64,000 bases of DNA, from NCBI GenBank assembly GCA_022841345.1, contig JALHRR010000015.1:33509-97508 (forward strand), written 5' to 3'. The notes under the pieces are model-generated. The model had not been told where the DNA came from, did not search any database, and saw nothing but the letters and a program-made list of their open reading frames with translations. A program made the translations under genes and the position numbers. This document shows positions 25,095-33,821 of this stretch, piece after piece (position 1 is the first letter of the stretch; the number at the start of each line of letters is the position of its first letter). Source of the DNA: Saprospiraceae bacterium. GTDB lineage: Bacteria > Bacteroidota > Bacteroidia > Chitinophagales > Saprospiraceae.

Positions 25095-26520
25095 CCCTTC
25101 TGATCCAGGTTCCATACCGCCACCTTTAAATGAAAAGCTATCTATCTGGCAGCAGCTAAAGGAAGCCATTAAAGGTACTGAATCGGACTATACCAAAATC
25201 GACCTCAAGAAAGCTATTTTCCTGCTTGCCATTCCAATGATTTTGGAACTGGTAATGGAGTCCACTTTTGCCGTTGTCGACATTTATTTTGTGGGAAAAT
25301 TGGGCCCTTCTGCTGTGGCATCTGTTGGATTGACTGAGACCTATTTATTTCTCCTGTATTCTCTGGCGATGGGTTTGGCTACTGCTATTACTGCCATCAT
25401 AGCGAGGAGGATTGGTGAAAAGAAAATGACCGATGCGGGTGTAACCGCAGTCCAGGCAATTTTTCTGGGGATTCTGGCTTCTATTCCTTTTGCCATTGCC
25501 GGGATATTTTATGCGAAGGATTTGCTGGCTCTGATGGGCGCAGATCCATGGACCATTGCCGAAGGTTACAAGTACACACAGTGGATGCTGGGAGGCAATG
25601 CGGTGATTGTTTTATTGTTCGTGATCAATGCCATTTATAGGGGAGCAGGAGACGCTGCAATTGCAATGAGAATCCTGTGGATAGCCAATGGTATTAATAT
25701 CATTTTGGATCCAATTTTGATCTTTGGTTGGGGATTCATACCTGCAATGGGAATCGAAGGCGCGGCCATAGCTACAACTATTGGAAGAGGCGTTGGTGTT
25801 CTGATTCAGCTTTGGCTCTTGTTTAAAGGTGGTAAACACATACAGGTATTCATGTCACAATTGTATTGGGATGCAAAAATCATCATTAAAATTCTCAAAA
25901 CTTCTATAGGCGGAATAGCCCAAATGCTGATCGGTATGACCTCCTGGATTTTTATCATAAGGATACTGGCTGATCTCGGAAGTGAAGCAGTAGCAGGTGC
26001 AACGATTGCATTGAGAATCATGATGTTTACGCTGATGCCTGCATGGGGTTTTTCCAATGCTGCGGCGACACTTGTGGGTCAAAATCTGGGTGCAGGGGAT
26101 CCCAAAAGGGCAGAATCTGCTGTCTGGAAAATTGGTTTATACAATATGATTTTTCTGGTTGCCGTTTCCATCGTCTATTTTTTCTGGAATGTGCAGTTGA
26201 TGGAGATTTTCACGGACGATCCGAAGGTCATAGAAATCGGTGCCTATTGGATAGAAATCTTATCTTATTCTTATTTTGTGTACGGATGGTGGATGGTTTC
26301 TTCACAAGCATTCAATGGTGCCGGAGATACCAGGACACCTACCTATATCAATTTTGTTTTCTTTTGGCTGATCCAGATTCCACTAAGCTATTATCTGGCC
26401 ATTGAGATGGGATTTGAGCATGCCGGTGTTTTCTGGGCCGTATTCATTTCAGAGACTTCCGTAGGAATATTTACACTTTGGTTATTCACTAGAGGAAGCT
26501 GGAAGAAGATGGTGGTGTGA
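25084..26520 (+). CDS. MATE-family efflux transporter
   Basis: I place the start at the ATG at 25084 (478 residues); it overlaps the stop of the tandem VOC gene. The protein has about 12 membrane segments. The MATE core begins 'IFLLAIPMILELVMESTFAVVDIYFVG' and later has 'NAIYRGAGDAAIAMRILWIANG' and 'AFNGAGDTRTPTYINF', the two symmetry-related family signatures. MATE proteins expel cationic drugs or metabolites using sodium or proton gradients. Coupling to VOC and SRPBCC genes suggests handling of toxic small molecules, which is inference. Other in-frame codons upstream lie inside the VOC gene and are less likely starts. Confidence 0.92.
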   Translation: MNHDPSDPGSIPPPLNEKLSIWQQLKEAIKGTESDYTKIDLKKAIFLLAIPMILELVMESTFAVVDIYFVGKLGPSAVASVGLTETYLFLLYSLAMGLATAITAIIARRIGEKKMTDAGVTAVQAIFLGILASIPFAIAGIFYAKDLLALMGADPWTIAEGYKYTQWMLGGNAVIVLLFVINAIYRGAGDAAIAMRILWIANGINIILDPILIFGWGFIPAMGIEGAAIATTIGRGVGVLIQLWLLFKGGKHIQVFMSQLYWDAKIIIKILKTSIGGIAQMLIGMTSWIFIIRILADLGSEAVAGATIALRIMMFTLMPAWGFSNAAATLVGQNLGAGDPKRAESAVWKIGLYNMIFLVAVSIVYFFWNVQLMEIFTDDPKVIEIGAYWIEILSYSYFVYGWWMVSSQAFNGAGDTRTPTYINFVFFWLIQIPLSYYLAIEMGFEHAGVFWAVFISETSVGIFTLWLFTRGSWKKMVV

Positions 26521-26718
26521 GGGGTTTGGTGCTGCCAATTTGTTGGTAGTTTTAGTAGGAAGTTGGTTTGGTACTGCCAGTTTATTGGCAGTCTTTGAAG
26601 GAGACTTTCCGTTTTTGCAGAGTAAAGCTGTCAAAAGCTTGCTAATAAAATAGCAAGACCGATTGGTAGTTACCACTTTACCTCTGCTATGGCTGTTCCT
26701 CCTTCTGAATTCTAACTT
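26521..26718. other. Spacer with hairpins and GGCTGTT word
   Basis: Between converging MATE (plus) and HExxH (minus) genes. Visible are the inverted repeat ACTGCCA..TGGCAGT near 26574-26593, CTTGCTA..TAGCAAG near 26637-26656, GGCTGTT at 26691-26697 and a 'TTCTAACTTCTAATTTTT' tract. The first hairpin may end the MATE transcript, though the T run is poor. Confidence 0.45.
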
Positions 26719-27636
26719 CTAATTTTTCCCATCCCAATTCAACATCACATCCGCCACACTGGAATGTACTTTTTCTTTGAGCATATTTGCGAATTCAGCA
26801 TCGCTTAATGACTCTCTTTCAGTTTTCAATGCGTTCCATAATTTTACAAATCCTTTCACTTTGCTTGATTCATAAATATTATCCGAAGCCATATGCCAGC
26901 GACACTGATACCAGCCATAATTTCGTGGATATTTTTGTCCTAACTCATTGTAGTGGGTATCCTGGTCCTGAAGAGAAGTGTACTTTAGTTCTGCCGGATT
27001 TGTAGTGTAAACAACCATTTTTGGGAATATAGTCAGTGCCGGTAATAGCTCAGGCTCATTTTCAGCAATGTACACGTGGAGAAATATATTGACAAATAAT
27101 TCAGCCATCCATTGACGCTGCATTTTCAAATCTGCCTGCATATGATAAGCATGCCCCAATTCATGAATGGCCAATAAATCAAAGAAGGGCTCCATACTTA
27201 ATTGACCATCTTTGTTGGTATATGTTTCTCTAATTTGATTTGCAAACTCAGAAGGTAATTGATCAGGTGGCGGGACAAAACTTTTCCAAAAATCATTGTT
27301 TTCAGAAGCTACGACCAGTGTTTTGTTACTTAAATAATGGGGCATTCCATATACGGGAAATCCGGTGTGATTACTCCAATCTCCCGGTGATAGTATCAGC
27401 AGCGTTACCTCAGGCGTAAACTTGACACGACTTTTATAATATGCGTGGACCTGATCGAACTGCTTTGCTATTCTTTCTGCTTTTTCTTCCGCACCTGAAC
27501 TGTAATAAGTTGTGGTCCGATAACCTGTGAGCTTTTTTAAATCTTCATAGGATTGTGCAGAGGAGTAGTTTATTGCAAAGCATATAATCAATGAAATTAG
27601 ATACTTTAATGAGGATGTATTGAACACATTATTCAT
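26719..27636 (-). CDS. Secreted HExxH (gluzincin-like) protein of unknown family
   Basis: From the ATG ending at 27636 the product has 305 residues with a signal peptide ('SLIICFAINYSSAQ'). It holds a zinc-peptidase-like motif 'LAIHELGHAYH' (HELGH near residue 160) and a downstream acidic stretch 'QRQWMAELFVNIFLHVYIAENEPEL' that could supply the third ligand Glu. This order fits gluzincins of the basic-secretory or M1/M4-like type, but I cannot name a family. 'VTLLILSPGDWSNHTGFPVYGMP' precedes it, as in several uncharacterised periplasmic peptidases. No lipobox and no T9SS domain, so it is probably periplasmic. An upstream TTG in frame is a less likely start. Confidence 0.6.
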   Translation of the reverse strand: MNNVFNTSSLKYLISLIICFAINYSSAQSYEDLKKLTGYRTTTYYSSGAEEKAERIAKQFDQVHAYYKSRVKFTPEVTLLILSPGDWSNHTGFPVYGMPHYLSNKTLVVASENNDFWKSFVPPPDQLPSEFANQIRETYTNKDGQLSMEPFFDLLAIHELGHAYHMQADLKMQRQWMAELFVNIFLHVYIAENEPELLPALTIFPKMVVYTTNPAELKYTSLQDQDTHYNELGQKYPRNYGWYQCRWHMASDNIYESSKVKGFVKLWNALKTERESLSDAEFANMLKEKVHSSVADVMLNWDGKN

Positions 27637-27702
27637 GATAATTATTTTCAACAAAAGTATGTTGAATGCTTAGTCAGTACATAGTACAAAATGGACAATT
27701 TA

Positions 27703-28527
27703 TCAGAAGAGGTCCTTTTGCATTCTAAGTGGAGTCGACTGAAGCTGATGTTCGATAACTGAGGGATTTACACCTGCAAATACTTTAAAGTCCCTGATCA
27801 TATGCATCTGATCATAATATCCGGCCTCATAAGCAATATTGGTCCAGCTGAGTGCAGGTGTAGCTTCATGCAAGCGGTATGCAGTGGAAAACTTTAAAAT
27901 TCGGGCATACATTTTTGGATTCATGCCAATTCTTTCTTTGCACTTTCTCTCGAATTGTTTCAGGCTCAGACAGGATAGGGAAGCAGTTTTTTCAATGGAC
28001 ATATTGCCATTGTTTTTCAGCATGATCCGGACTGCGGAATCAAATGGCAGAATCTCTTTGAGCGCAGTCACTTTGTTCAGGAGAAATTTTTCGACCAGCT
28101 TTTTACCTTCATACAAGTCATTGATTTCCTGCAATTGATCATTTAAATCCTTCATTTCAGAACCAAAAAAATCAATCGCATCGAAACCTCCATCAAATAA
28201 TTCATTCATAGGAATTCCTAATAAACGATACATTCCACCCGGCAAAAAATCAACCCGAATAGCTGTGAGCTTTTGATGAACTTTAATGTTCACCCGGGAA
28301 TACTGAGGCCCAATAAGTACTATTGAAGCTTGCCTCTCAAAGCCGCCACTATCCAGGCGACCCATGGATACCGGATGATTACAGTAAAACATCAATGACT
28401 GGAAAGGAGTGGGGGGGTAAGGTGTTACAACATCCTCTATTCCATCAGGTAAGGATACATGTACAGTAGAAATCTTCCACACATATTCCTGTAAAGCGAC
28501 AGCCGGAGTGTATATTTTTACTTCCAT
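27703..28527 (-). CDS. AraC-family regulator
   Basis: The 274-residue protein has an N-terminal sensory domain of the DUF6597 type ('AVALQEYVWKISTVHV' and 'PTPFQSLMFYCNHPV'). A C-terminal AraC double HTH (about 165-265) includes 'MSIEKTASLSCLSLKQFERKCKERIGMNPKMY' split over two helices, and the hallmark 'WTNIAYEAGYYDQMHMIRDFKVFAGVNPS'. Such regulators usually activate or repress a nearby gene in response to a small molecule. The HExxH gene follows 66 bases away on the same strand. No operator could be identified by eye. Confidence 0.9.
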   Translation of the reverse strand: MEVKIYTPAVALQEYVWKISTVHVSLPDGIEDVVTPYPPTPFQSLMFYCNHPVSMGRLDSGGFERQASIVLIGPQYSRVNIKVHQKLTAIRVDFLPGGMYRLLGIPMNELFDGGFDAIDFFGSEMKDLNDQLQEINDLYEGKKLVEKFLLNKVTALKEILPFDSAVRIMLKNNGNMSIEKTASLSCLSLKQFERKCKERIGMNPKMYARILKFSTAYRLHEATPALSWTNIAYEAGYYDQMHMIRDFKVFAGVNPSVIEHQLQSTPLRMQKDLF

Positions 28528-28736
28528 TGTGACTCAATCTTATCCCTAAGATATGAGAAATCGGGGAAAAGCTCCTGGAAAATGTACTATTGAAGTCTGT
28601 TAGCCTGGATAATAATCAGTCAAAAGGTAATAACTCTGATTCCAGGAATGTGCTTTTTGCTATTGCTGAATTAAAAATATCAATCTCATGTTGTTGACCC
28701 TTCTGTAGTATATCCCTATTGGGGATTTTGTTGCAA

Positions 28737-29099
28737 TTACAAATATACACTCTGCCCAAAGGTCAGCAAATTATTATCAGGATCGAGTAATGAAAACTCC
28801 TTTTGTCCCCATGGTTTGACTTGCAAAGGACTATTAGTATGAATCTGCACATTATTGTCCAGCATTTCCTGATAAAAGCCTTCAATATTATCCGTCCGAA
28901 TGTACACCTGACCATAATTTTCAGCAGGATCAAGATCTTTGAATTCAAAAAAATGGATTTCTATGTTGTCCTTTTGCAGCATCAGGTATCCATCATAATC
29001 CTGATTTCCGATATCTCTGAATTTTAATTTATGGATATAGTAATCTCTCGTAATGGTTTTATCCCGCATCGGGATTTTGGGGTGAATGTTTGTAAGCAT
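28737..29099 (-). CDS. VOC-family (glyoxalase/bleomycin-resistance-like) protein
   Basis: A 120-residue single VOC domain: 'IHPKIPMRDKTITRDYYIHKLKF' at the start, 'IEIHFFEFKDLDP' in the middle, 'VYIRTDNIEGFYQEML' and the end 'GQKEFSLLDPDNNLLTFGQ'. The His and Glu positions 'IEIHFFE' and 'KEFSLLDPDNN' match those used by bleomycin-resistance-type proteins, which bind rather than transform the drug. Cytoplasmic. It stands alone with spacers on both sides. It is the fourth VOC domain in 6 kb. Confidence 0.85.
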   Translation of the reverse strand: MLTNIHPKIPMRDKTITRDYYIHKLKFRDIGNQDYDGYLMLQKDNIEIHFFEFKDLDPAENYGQVYIRTDNIEGFYQEMLDNNVQIHTNSPLQVKPWGQKEFSLLDPDNNLLTFGQSVYL

Positions 29100-29204
29100 A
29101 GGTCTAATATGTCTTTGGTTTAAAGATATTCAATGTGTTCAGCTAAGATTTTTTAATGGTTGTGTAAGGTACAAATTGATTTTCTGCGGAATGTATTTGT
29201 ATAA

Positions 29205-29729
29205 ATGAAATATCTGATTAACTTTGTAAAACAAAGTACTTTTCAATTATTTAATACATACACTGCACATATGAGAATGGCTGCCAGACTTGACCGCGTT
29301 CATAAAATTGTAAAGCAAAACAGATGGCTGAAATATTTTTCAATTTTCAACCGTATTGCTCTTGCGGCAGGCTTCATTCCATCCGGGATGGTAAAAATTA
29401 TGGGAGAGAGATTTACATCCCTGTCAGTCAACCATCCCATGGGAAATTATTTGGAAGCTATACACAGGACTGGATATTATTACACTTTCATAGGTATCAT
29501 GCAGGTATCAGCAGCCATTCTGCTTCTCATTCCCCGGACAGTTACGCTGGGTGCACTCATATACTTTCCAATCATTCTGAATATTTGGATATTGTCATGG
29601 GCTGTCAGATTTGACGGTTCCTTTTTCTCCTCACCATTGATGGTACTTGCCAACATTTATTTGCTTTGCTGGAATTTTGACAAATTGAAATTCATTTTTC
29701 CATTTTATAATCCGGACTTGAAAGCTTGA
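29205..29729 (+). CDS. DoxX-like membrane protein
   Basis: The 174-residue protein has four hydrophobic segments beginning about residue 50 ('IALAAGFIPSGMVKIMG'), then 'YYYTFIGIMQVSAAILLLIPR', 'TLGALIYFPIILNIWILSWAV' and 'SSPLMVLANIYLLCWNF'. Position of the 'G.GM.K..G..F' loop and the 'G..Q...A.LLLIPR' helix fit the DoxX/SURF4-like fold. DoxX proteins are inner-membrane components linked to respiration or oxidative stress in some bacteria; here the function is not known. The N-terminus may begin at 29205 or at one of two later Met codons. A small Cys-rich lipoprotein gene follows 34 bases later. Confidence 0.75.
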   Translation: MKYLINFVKQSTFQLFNTYTAHMRMAARLDRVHKIVKQNRWLKYFSIFNRIALAAGFIPSGMVKIMGERFTSLSVNHPMGNYLEAIHRTGYYYTFIGIMQVSAAILLLIPRTVTLGALIYFPIILNIWILSWAVRFDGSFFSSPLMVLANIYLLCWNFDKLKFIFPFYNPDLKA

Positions 29730-29763
29730 CTTACGGAATCACTCGTCAATTAAAACCTGGCTC

Positions 29764-29982
29764 ATGAAAAACTTATATGTATTTTTAATTTCTGCCATTC
29801 TGCTTTTTTCTGCATGCGAGATATACCCCCACAACACAATGAAGGATTGTACTTCAAAATGTCTTAAGAAAAGCAAGCCGGAAGCATGTATGGAATTTTG
29901 CAGATGTATTCATGAAAGAGGCGAAGTGTTGGACACATGTCTTTATAAATATGATAAGGCTCCGGTGGAGAAACTGAATTAA
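29764..29982 (+). CDS. Small cysteine-rich lipoprotein, 72 residues
   Basis: The product has a lipoprotein signal ('FLISAILLFSA' then Cys18). The short mature part contains six further Cys ('DCTSKCLKK', 'EACMEFCRCIHE', 'DTCLY') spaced as in a disulfide-linked helical hairpin. I do not recognise a family. It follows the DoxX-like gene closely on the plus strand and is probably co-transcribed with it. It likely sits in the periplasm on the inner or outer membrane. A metal-binding or redox role is possible from the Cys content but not shown. Confidence 0.6.
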   Translation: MKNLYVFLISAILLFSACEIYPHNTMKDCTSKCLKKSKPEACMEFCRCIHERGEVLDTCLYKYDKAPVEKLN

Positions 29983-30188
29983 TGGACAGACAACCGACAG
30001 CTTGATTTTTACCTTCAATAATATTTGTCCGGAACAAAGTCATATTCAGACCTTTTGTAATGTCAATCTGCTTAACTTTGAAATAATATAATTCGTTTAA
30101 TCTCAGTGGATCATCATAGTATTATTACTGTAAGAAATACTTGCAATATAATTTCTTGTTTGGCTTTTGTCTTAAATATGATGTTATG

Positions 30189-30557
30189 TCATCCAAGTAG
30201 ATTATCATTTTTTTCGTCATCTTCTACATGTAAAATATGCAAAAGCCTGTGAATGATAGGTGCAAAGAAAACTGCTGTAATACTCAGGAAAGCTACCCCA
30301 CTATACAAGGCATACAATGCTGAAAAGATTTTTGCTTCAGGTGTAATCATTTCCACAACGGGCCCCATCCCGGTTAATATCATGCAAGCCATATGGAAAC
30401 TATCCAACCATGAAGTTTGTCCAAAATAATGGTAACCTAAAGTACCAATTAGCACAGAAAACAATATTAAGCCAAGTGCAAAAAGACCATACCTCCAAAG
30501 CCTGAGTAAAAACTGAGGTAATTTAGGCACCTTTTGACTGCGATGTTCTAGTTTCAT
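30189..30557 (-). CDS. Two-TM ion-channel-like protein with GMGP filter
   Basis: A 122-residue membrane protein: TM1 'YGLFALGLILFSVLIGTLGYHYF', a pore-loop-like segment 'SWLDSFHMACMILTGMGPV', and TM2 'IFSALYALYSGVAFLSITAVFFAPIIHRLLH'. This is the two-helix plus P-loop layout of the ion-channel family that includes KcsA. Instead of TVGYG it has T-G-M-G-P, which I recall as typical of a Bacteroidota/proteobacterial subgroup labelled 'two pore domain potassium channel'. Ion selectivity is therefore open. Its ATG overlaps the DUF1003 stop by 4 bases, so the pair is translationally coupled. Confidence 0.68.
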   Translation of the reverse strand: MKLEHRSQKVPKLPQFLLRLWRYGLFALGLILFSVLIGTLGYHYFGQTSWLDSFHMACMILTGMGPVVEMITPEAKIFSALYALYSGVAFLSITAVFFAPIIHRLLHILHVEDDEKNDNLLG

Positions 30558-31246
30558 TTTTTCCTGATTTCTTTCATTAAATCTTCCAGATAATCAGTTT
30601 GAATTTCCTGGATTTCCAGTAGTTTTTTGTTTTGATGAACCAAAAGATGGTCCATTTTTTCATTCAGCAATTTTATTTCAAGTTCGGCTTTCAGGTTGAT
30701 TTTGTAATCATGTTCGCTTCTTTGCCTGTCTTTCTGCTCTTGTCTGTTTTGGCTCATCATTATGATAGGAGCTTGAATTGCAGCCAGACAGGATAATATG
30801 AGATTTAGCAGAATAAAAGGAAAAGGATCAAATGGCTTTGTTGCTAAGATCCAGATATTGATCATCATCCATATGAGGATGAATGAAAAAAAAGAAATAA
30901 TAAATGTCCAGCTCCCCCCAAAAGTAGCAACTTTATCAGCAATCCTCTGACCAATATTGATTTCAGTTACTTTATCTTCCTGAATGTTTTCAGATAGAAT
31001 AGAATTATTTTTGATGGCATTCATGACATCTCTGTCGATCTCATCCAGCTCTCCTTTTTCCTGTGTAATCAATGAGGTCAGATAGAATCGTCTGTACAGA
31101 TTTAATTCAGCTATACTAATAAAGTCATCTCTGTCAAAGGCCGGATGATTGGATTTTATTAAGTTAAAAAGCCCTTCTCTTAAATATTTTACATCTACCT
31201 CTTCTCCTCTTGGGATTTCTGTTTGGCTGATAGCACTTATTTTCAT
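30554..31246 (-). CDS. DUF1003 membrane protein
   Basis: The 230-residue protein has a cytoplasmic N-terminal half and the DUF1003 core at about 105-215. Its hallmarks are 'RIADKVATFGGSWTFIISFFSFILIWMMIN', 'FPFILLNLILSCLAAIQAPIIMMSQNRQ' and 'KDRQRSEHDYKINLKAELEI'. Two membrane helices are followed by a coiled-coil tail. DUF1003 proteins are found near transporters and channels, and their function is unknown. It overlaps the channel-like gene by 4 bases (ATGA-type), which suggests the two proteins act together in the inner membrane. Confidence 0.88.
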   Translation of the reverse strand: MKISAISQTEIPRGEEVDVKYLREGLFNLIKSNHPAFDRDDFISIAELNLYRRFYLTSLITQEKGELDEIDRDVMNAIKNNSILSENIQEDKVTEINIGQRIADKVATFGGSWTFIISFFSFILIWMMINIWILATKPFDPFPFILLNLILSCLAAIQAPIIMMSQNRQEQKDRQRSEHDYKINLKAELEIKLLNEKMDHLLVHQNKKLLEIQEIQTDYLEDLMKEIRKK

Positions 31247-31324
31247 AAATATGATGATTTATTGTAATCTGTTTATGAAGAAAGTAAAGTTCTCTCTTTA
31301 AATATGATTATTACCATTTTGAGC

Positions 31325-31903
31325 TTAATAAATACAAACCTGCCCCTGCCCGATGGGCAACACAGAAGCTATAACATCCTCTTTTACTTTCTCATCATAA
31401 AGCTTTTCAAGAGCCCAGCCTATCAGATCTACAGCTGCCAGACAACCCGCAGCTGTTCCAATATTTCCTTGTGTCACCAAATGTTTATCTTCCAAAACTT
31501 CCACTCCTAAATTTCTCAACTCCTCAAATGCAGTCGGATATGTAGTAGCAGAAAGTCCTTTTAAGTGTCCAAGGGAAGCAATAATCAATACACCTGAACA
31601 CATGGAGCAAATAATCTGTTTCTCAGGATTCAGCTGAAAGCGTTCCAAATAGGATGCATCTTTTATGATATTTCTTGTTCCCGGACCGCTTCCAAAAAAT
31701 ACCAAATCTGCATCATTGCACTCTTCAATAAATCCATGAGTTGACAAATCTAGTCCACAAACAGACCTGTGAATCTTTTCTGTCCCCACAATTTTTACCT
31801 GAAATTCTCTATCCCGAAACTTAACCCTGTTCAGTAAATCCCATGCCAGGAAAATGTCAATGTCTGTGAATTTGTCAAATGTGACGATGGTTGCTTTTTT
31901 CAT
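31325..31903 (-). CDS. DJ-1/PfpI-family protein
   Basis: From the ATG ending at 31903 the product has 192 residues with the flavodoxin-like DJ-1/PfpI layout. It has 'ATIVTFDKFTDIDIFLAWDLL' at the N-terminus, 'ADLVFFGSGPGTRNII' before the nucleophile elbow and 'IICSMCSGVLIIASLG' with the nucleophile Cys. It ends with 'HLVTQGNIGTAAGCLAAVDLIGW'. The form with an N-terminal 'F....DID..L..DLL' is of the isonitrile hydratase or transcription-regulator-domain type rather than a chaperone. Cytoplasmic; reaction unknown. An upstream TTG is possible but less likely. Confidence 0.85.
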   Translation of the reverse strand: MKKATIVTFDKFTDIDIFLAWDLLNRVKFRDREFQVKIVGTEKIHRSVCGLDLSTHGFIEECNDADLVFFGSGPGTRNIIKDASYLERFQLNPEKQIICSMCSGVLIIASLGHLKGLSATTYPTAFEELRNLGVEVLEDKHLVTQGNIGTAAGCLAAVDLIGWALEKLYDEKVKEDVIASVLPIGQGQVCIY

Positions 31904-31961
31904 TTTCAAATTGACTTTTAAGTGATGTAATAAAGTTACAAATTTGAATCTGCTGGGATGA

Positions 31962-32981
31962 TTACTTATGATTATTTATCAACCAATCAATGGCAGCTTT
32001 GATTTTTAAATCTGCCTTTAAGTTTTCAAAATGATCTCCACGATAAATGTTAATATCCGGCTGAACATTAGTTTTGTAAATATTCATTTCACGGTCAGCC
32101 ACTAAATTGGTAGCAAAATTCAAACTCAGATTGGATGCAAATTGGAAATACCCGTTAGAGGTGGTGTATCCTTCTGCTGTAGGCTCTCCGATGAAAATAG
32201 TATTTGGCCTCTTTTTCAAAGCTATGGCAACCATACTTCCTGCACTTTTGGTTACAGGACCCATCAAAACCACCACGGGAATAGTCTCCAATTTTAATCT
32301 TCGCTCCATAGAAATCTCAGTAGCTTTATAATCACCGATGATGAAGTTTCCATTTTCTATTTTCCACATTCTTACCACCTGATTATCGGCATCCGTTTCA
32401 AAGGCAATTGTCTTATCTCCCAGAATGGCACTGATACCTGCCAGCATTGGATAAATATTGCCACCTCCATTCAGACGCAAATCGATGATTATTCCCTTCA
32501 GTTTTTTTCGAACTAATTTGCTTAAACTATCATATATTTTTTGAGCATATGAGTTGATTTCTTGTTGGGAATTTACCTGAATGGATGGGATGGCCACATA
32601 TCCTATTTTCTTATTTAAGATCTCTGCTCTGACCTGATTGGTGGATTGAATAGCCTTATCATTTAGTGGTTTGAGCCAATCTAATGTTTCGTTATCAAAT
32701 GCCGGATAATGCCCATAATATTGATTATCCAAAAAGATTTGTGAGTGAACATCATTCAGCATTTCCAGAATGTGCACAAAACTCTTCATTGTATCCTGAA
32801 GTGTTTTTGCCTCCGATATTTTCTCCCGGAATAATTGATCTGCTTCTTCCCAATCTACAGAGTGGCGGGATACTGAATTATATTTTATAAAAGTGTACAA
32901 GCTATCTACCGGTATTGGAAATTGTCCGGATGCGATTTGGCTTAAACCTATGACAAGAAAAATAGCAACAACTTTTCTCAA
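31962..32981 (-). CDS. S41-family peptidase (tail-specific-protease-like)
   Basis: The 339-residue protein starts with a TTG codon (no in-frame ATG fits) because the signal peptide 'VVAIFLVIGLSQIASGQ' begins there. A helical N-domain is followed by the catalytic core: 'GIIIDLRLNGGGN' (164-175) and 'VVLMGPVTKSAGSMVAIAL' with Ser246 as likely nucleophile, then 'TIFIGEPTAEGYTTSNGY'. This is the S41/C-terminal-processing peptidase fold. No PDZ domain is evident. It probably acts in the periplasm on misfolded or C-terminally exposed proteins. The gene is flanked by a DJ-1 gene 58 bases downstream on the same strand. Confidence 0.85.
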   Translation of the reverse strand: MRKVVAIFLVIGLSQIASGQFPIPVDSLYTFIKYNSVSRHSVDWEEADQLFREKISEAKTLQDTMKSFVHILEMLNDVHSQIFLDNQYYGHYPAFDNETLDWLKPLNDKAIQSTNQVRAEILNKKIGYVAIPSIQVNSQQEINSYAQKIYDSLSKLVRKKLKGIIIDLRLNGGGNIYPMLAGISAILGDKTIAFETDADNQVVRMWKIENGNFIIGDYKATEISMERRLKLETIPVVVLMGPVTKSAGSMVAIALKKRPNTIFIGEPTAEGYTTSNGYFQFASNLSLNFATNLVADREMNIYKTNVQPDINIYRGDHFENLKADLKIKAAIDWLINNHK

Positions 32982-33031
32982 TGTTGATTCTTATTTCATT
33001 ATGACCTCTAAAATAAAATTAAATAGCTCAA

Positions 33032-33175
33032 TTACGATTTGGTAATAAATACCAGGTCATTATTTTTAATGATTTTAGCTGCCTGATATTTTTGACACTT
33101 ATTAATTTTCAGGATGCAGGCACCGGTATCAGGCTCTCCATTGAAATATTGAAATTTGTCAGACCAAGCTTCCAT
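33032..33175 (-). CDS. Possible short gene or gene remnant, 47 residues
   Basis: An ATG ending at 33175 opens a frame of 47 residues with coding-like composition ('WSDKFQYFNGEPDTGACILK' and a Lys/Asn-rich tail). A second short frame, starting at the ATG ending at 33261 and shifted relative to the first, reads 'MKNRSALNLLRNSPSKYKNE'. Joined by a frameshift near 33170 they would form one small protein. I recognise no family. It may be a decayed gene or chance; confidence is low. Confidence 0.25.
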   Translation of the reverse strand: MEAWSDKFQYFNGEPDTGACILKINKCQKYQAAKIIKNNDLVFITKS

Positions 33176-33344
33176 TCGGAATTGTAGTTTAATTCAGCTT
33201 TCTCATTTTTGTATTTAGAAGGTGAATTTCTTAGTAAATTTAATGCACTCCTGTTTTTCATGAAGTGAAGCATTATCTTTGTTTTTTGGGGAATTAATTT
33301 GTTTTAGTATTTATTTCAATACATTTTTCATTAAAATCAGTCCA

Positions 33345-33821
33345 ATGAGTTTCAGAATATTACTTTTTTCCTGGATGCTGACATTATTGCTGCTATCGGC
33401 AACCTCATGTGGCAATAATCCCAAACCTGAAGAGAATCTGCAAACAGAGCATTTGGATGATACCATAGCTGTTTCTCAATCTTCTGCGGATACAAGCGTT
33501 AATTCAAGTCCTGATGACAGCACCGGCATTCAGGCAGATACCAAAAAGGATAGAATCCCTGATGCTCCACCTCCCAACTATAGTTCACTTCCCGGTCCCG
33601 TAGGTTTCGTCAATGAAGACAATTTGGTAATGAGAGATAAGCCCAATTCAAAATCTAATAAAATTGCAACACTCAAAATGAAGGAAGCAATTTATATTAT
33701 AGAAACCAGCATGATTGGGGATGATGACAAACAGACCGAGTATCCTACCTGGTACAGGATACAAAGGCAGAATAAAGAAAGAGGATGGGTGAAAGCTTCT
33801 GCTATCAGCTCCGGACATTGA
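33345..33821 (+). CDS. SH3-like domain lipoprotein
   Basis: From the ATG at 33345 the product has 158 residues: a lipoprotein signal ('WMLTLLLLSATS' then Cys22), a long acidic, Ser/Asp-rich linker (about 25-85) and a bacterial SH3 domain (about 88-156) with 'FVNEDNLVMRDKPNSKSNKIATL' and 'WYRIQRQNKERGWVKASAIS'. Bacterial SH3 domains commonly bind peptidoglycan or peptides. The protein is likely tethered to a membrane with its SH3 domain reaching the cell wall. It has no close operon partner; a structured repeat region follows. Confidence 0.8.
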   Translation: MSFRILLFSWMLTLLLLSATSCGNNPKPEENLQTEHLDDTIAVSQSSADTSVNSSPDDSTGIQADTKKDRIPDAPPPNYSSLPGPVGFVNEDNLVMRDKPNSKSNKIATLKMKEAIYIIETSMIGDDDKQTEYPTWYRIQRQNKERGWVKASAISSGH

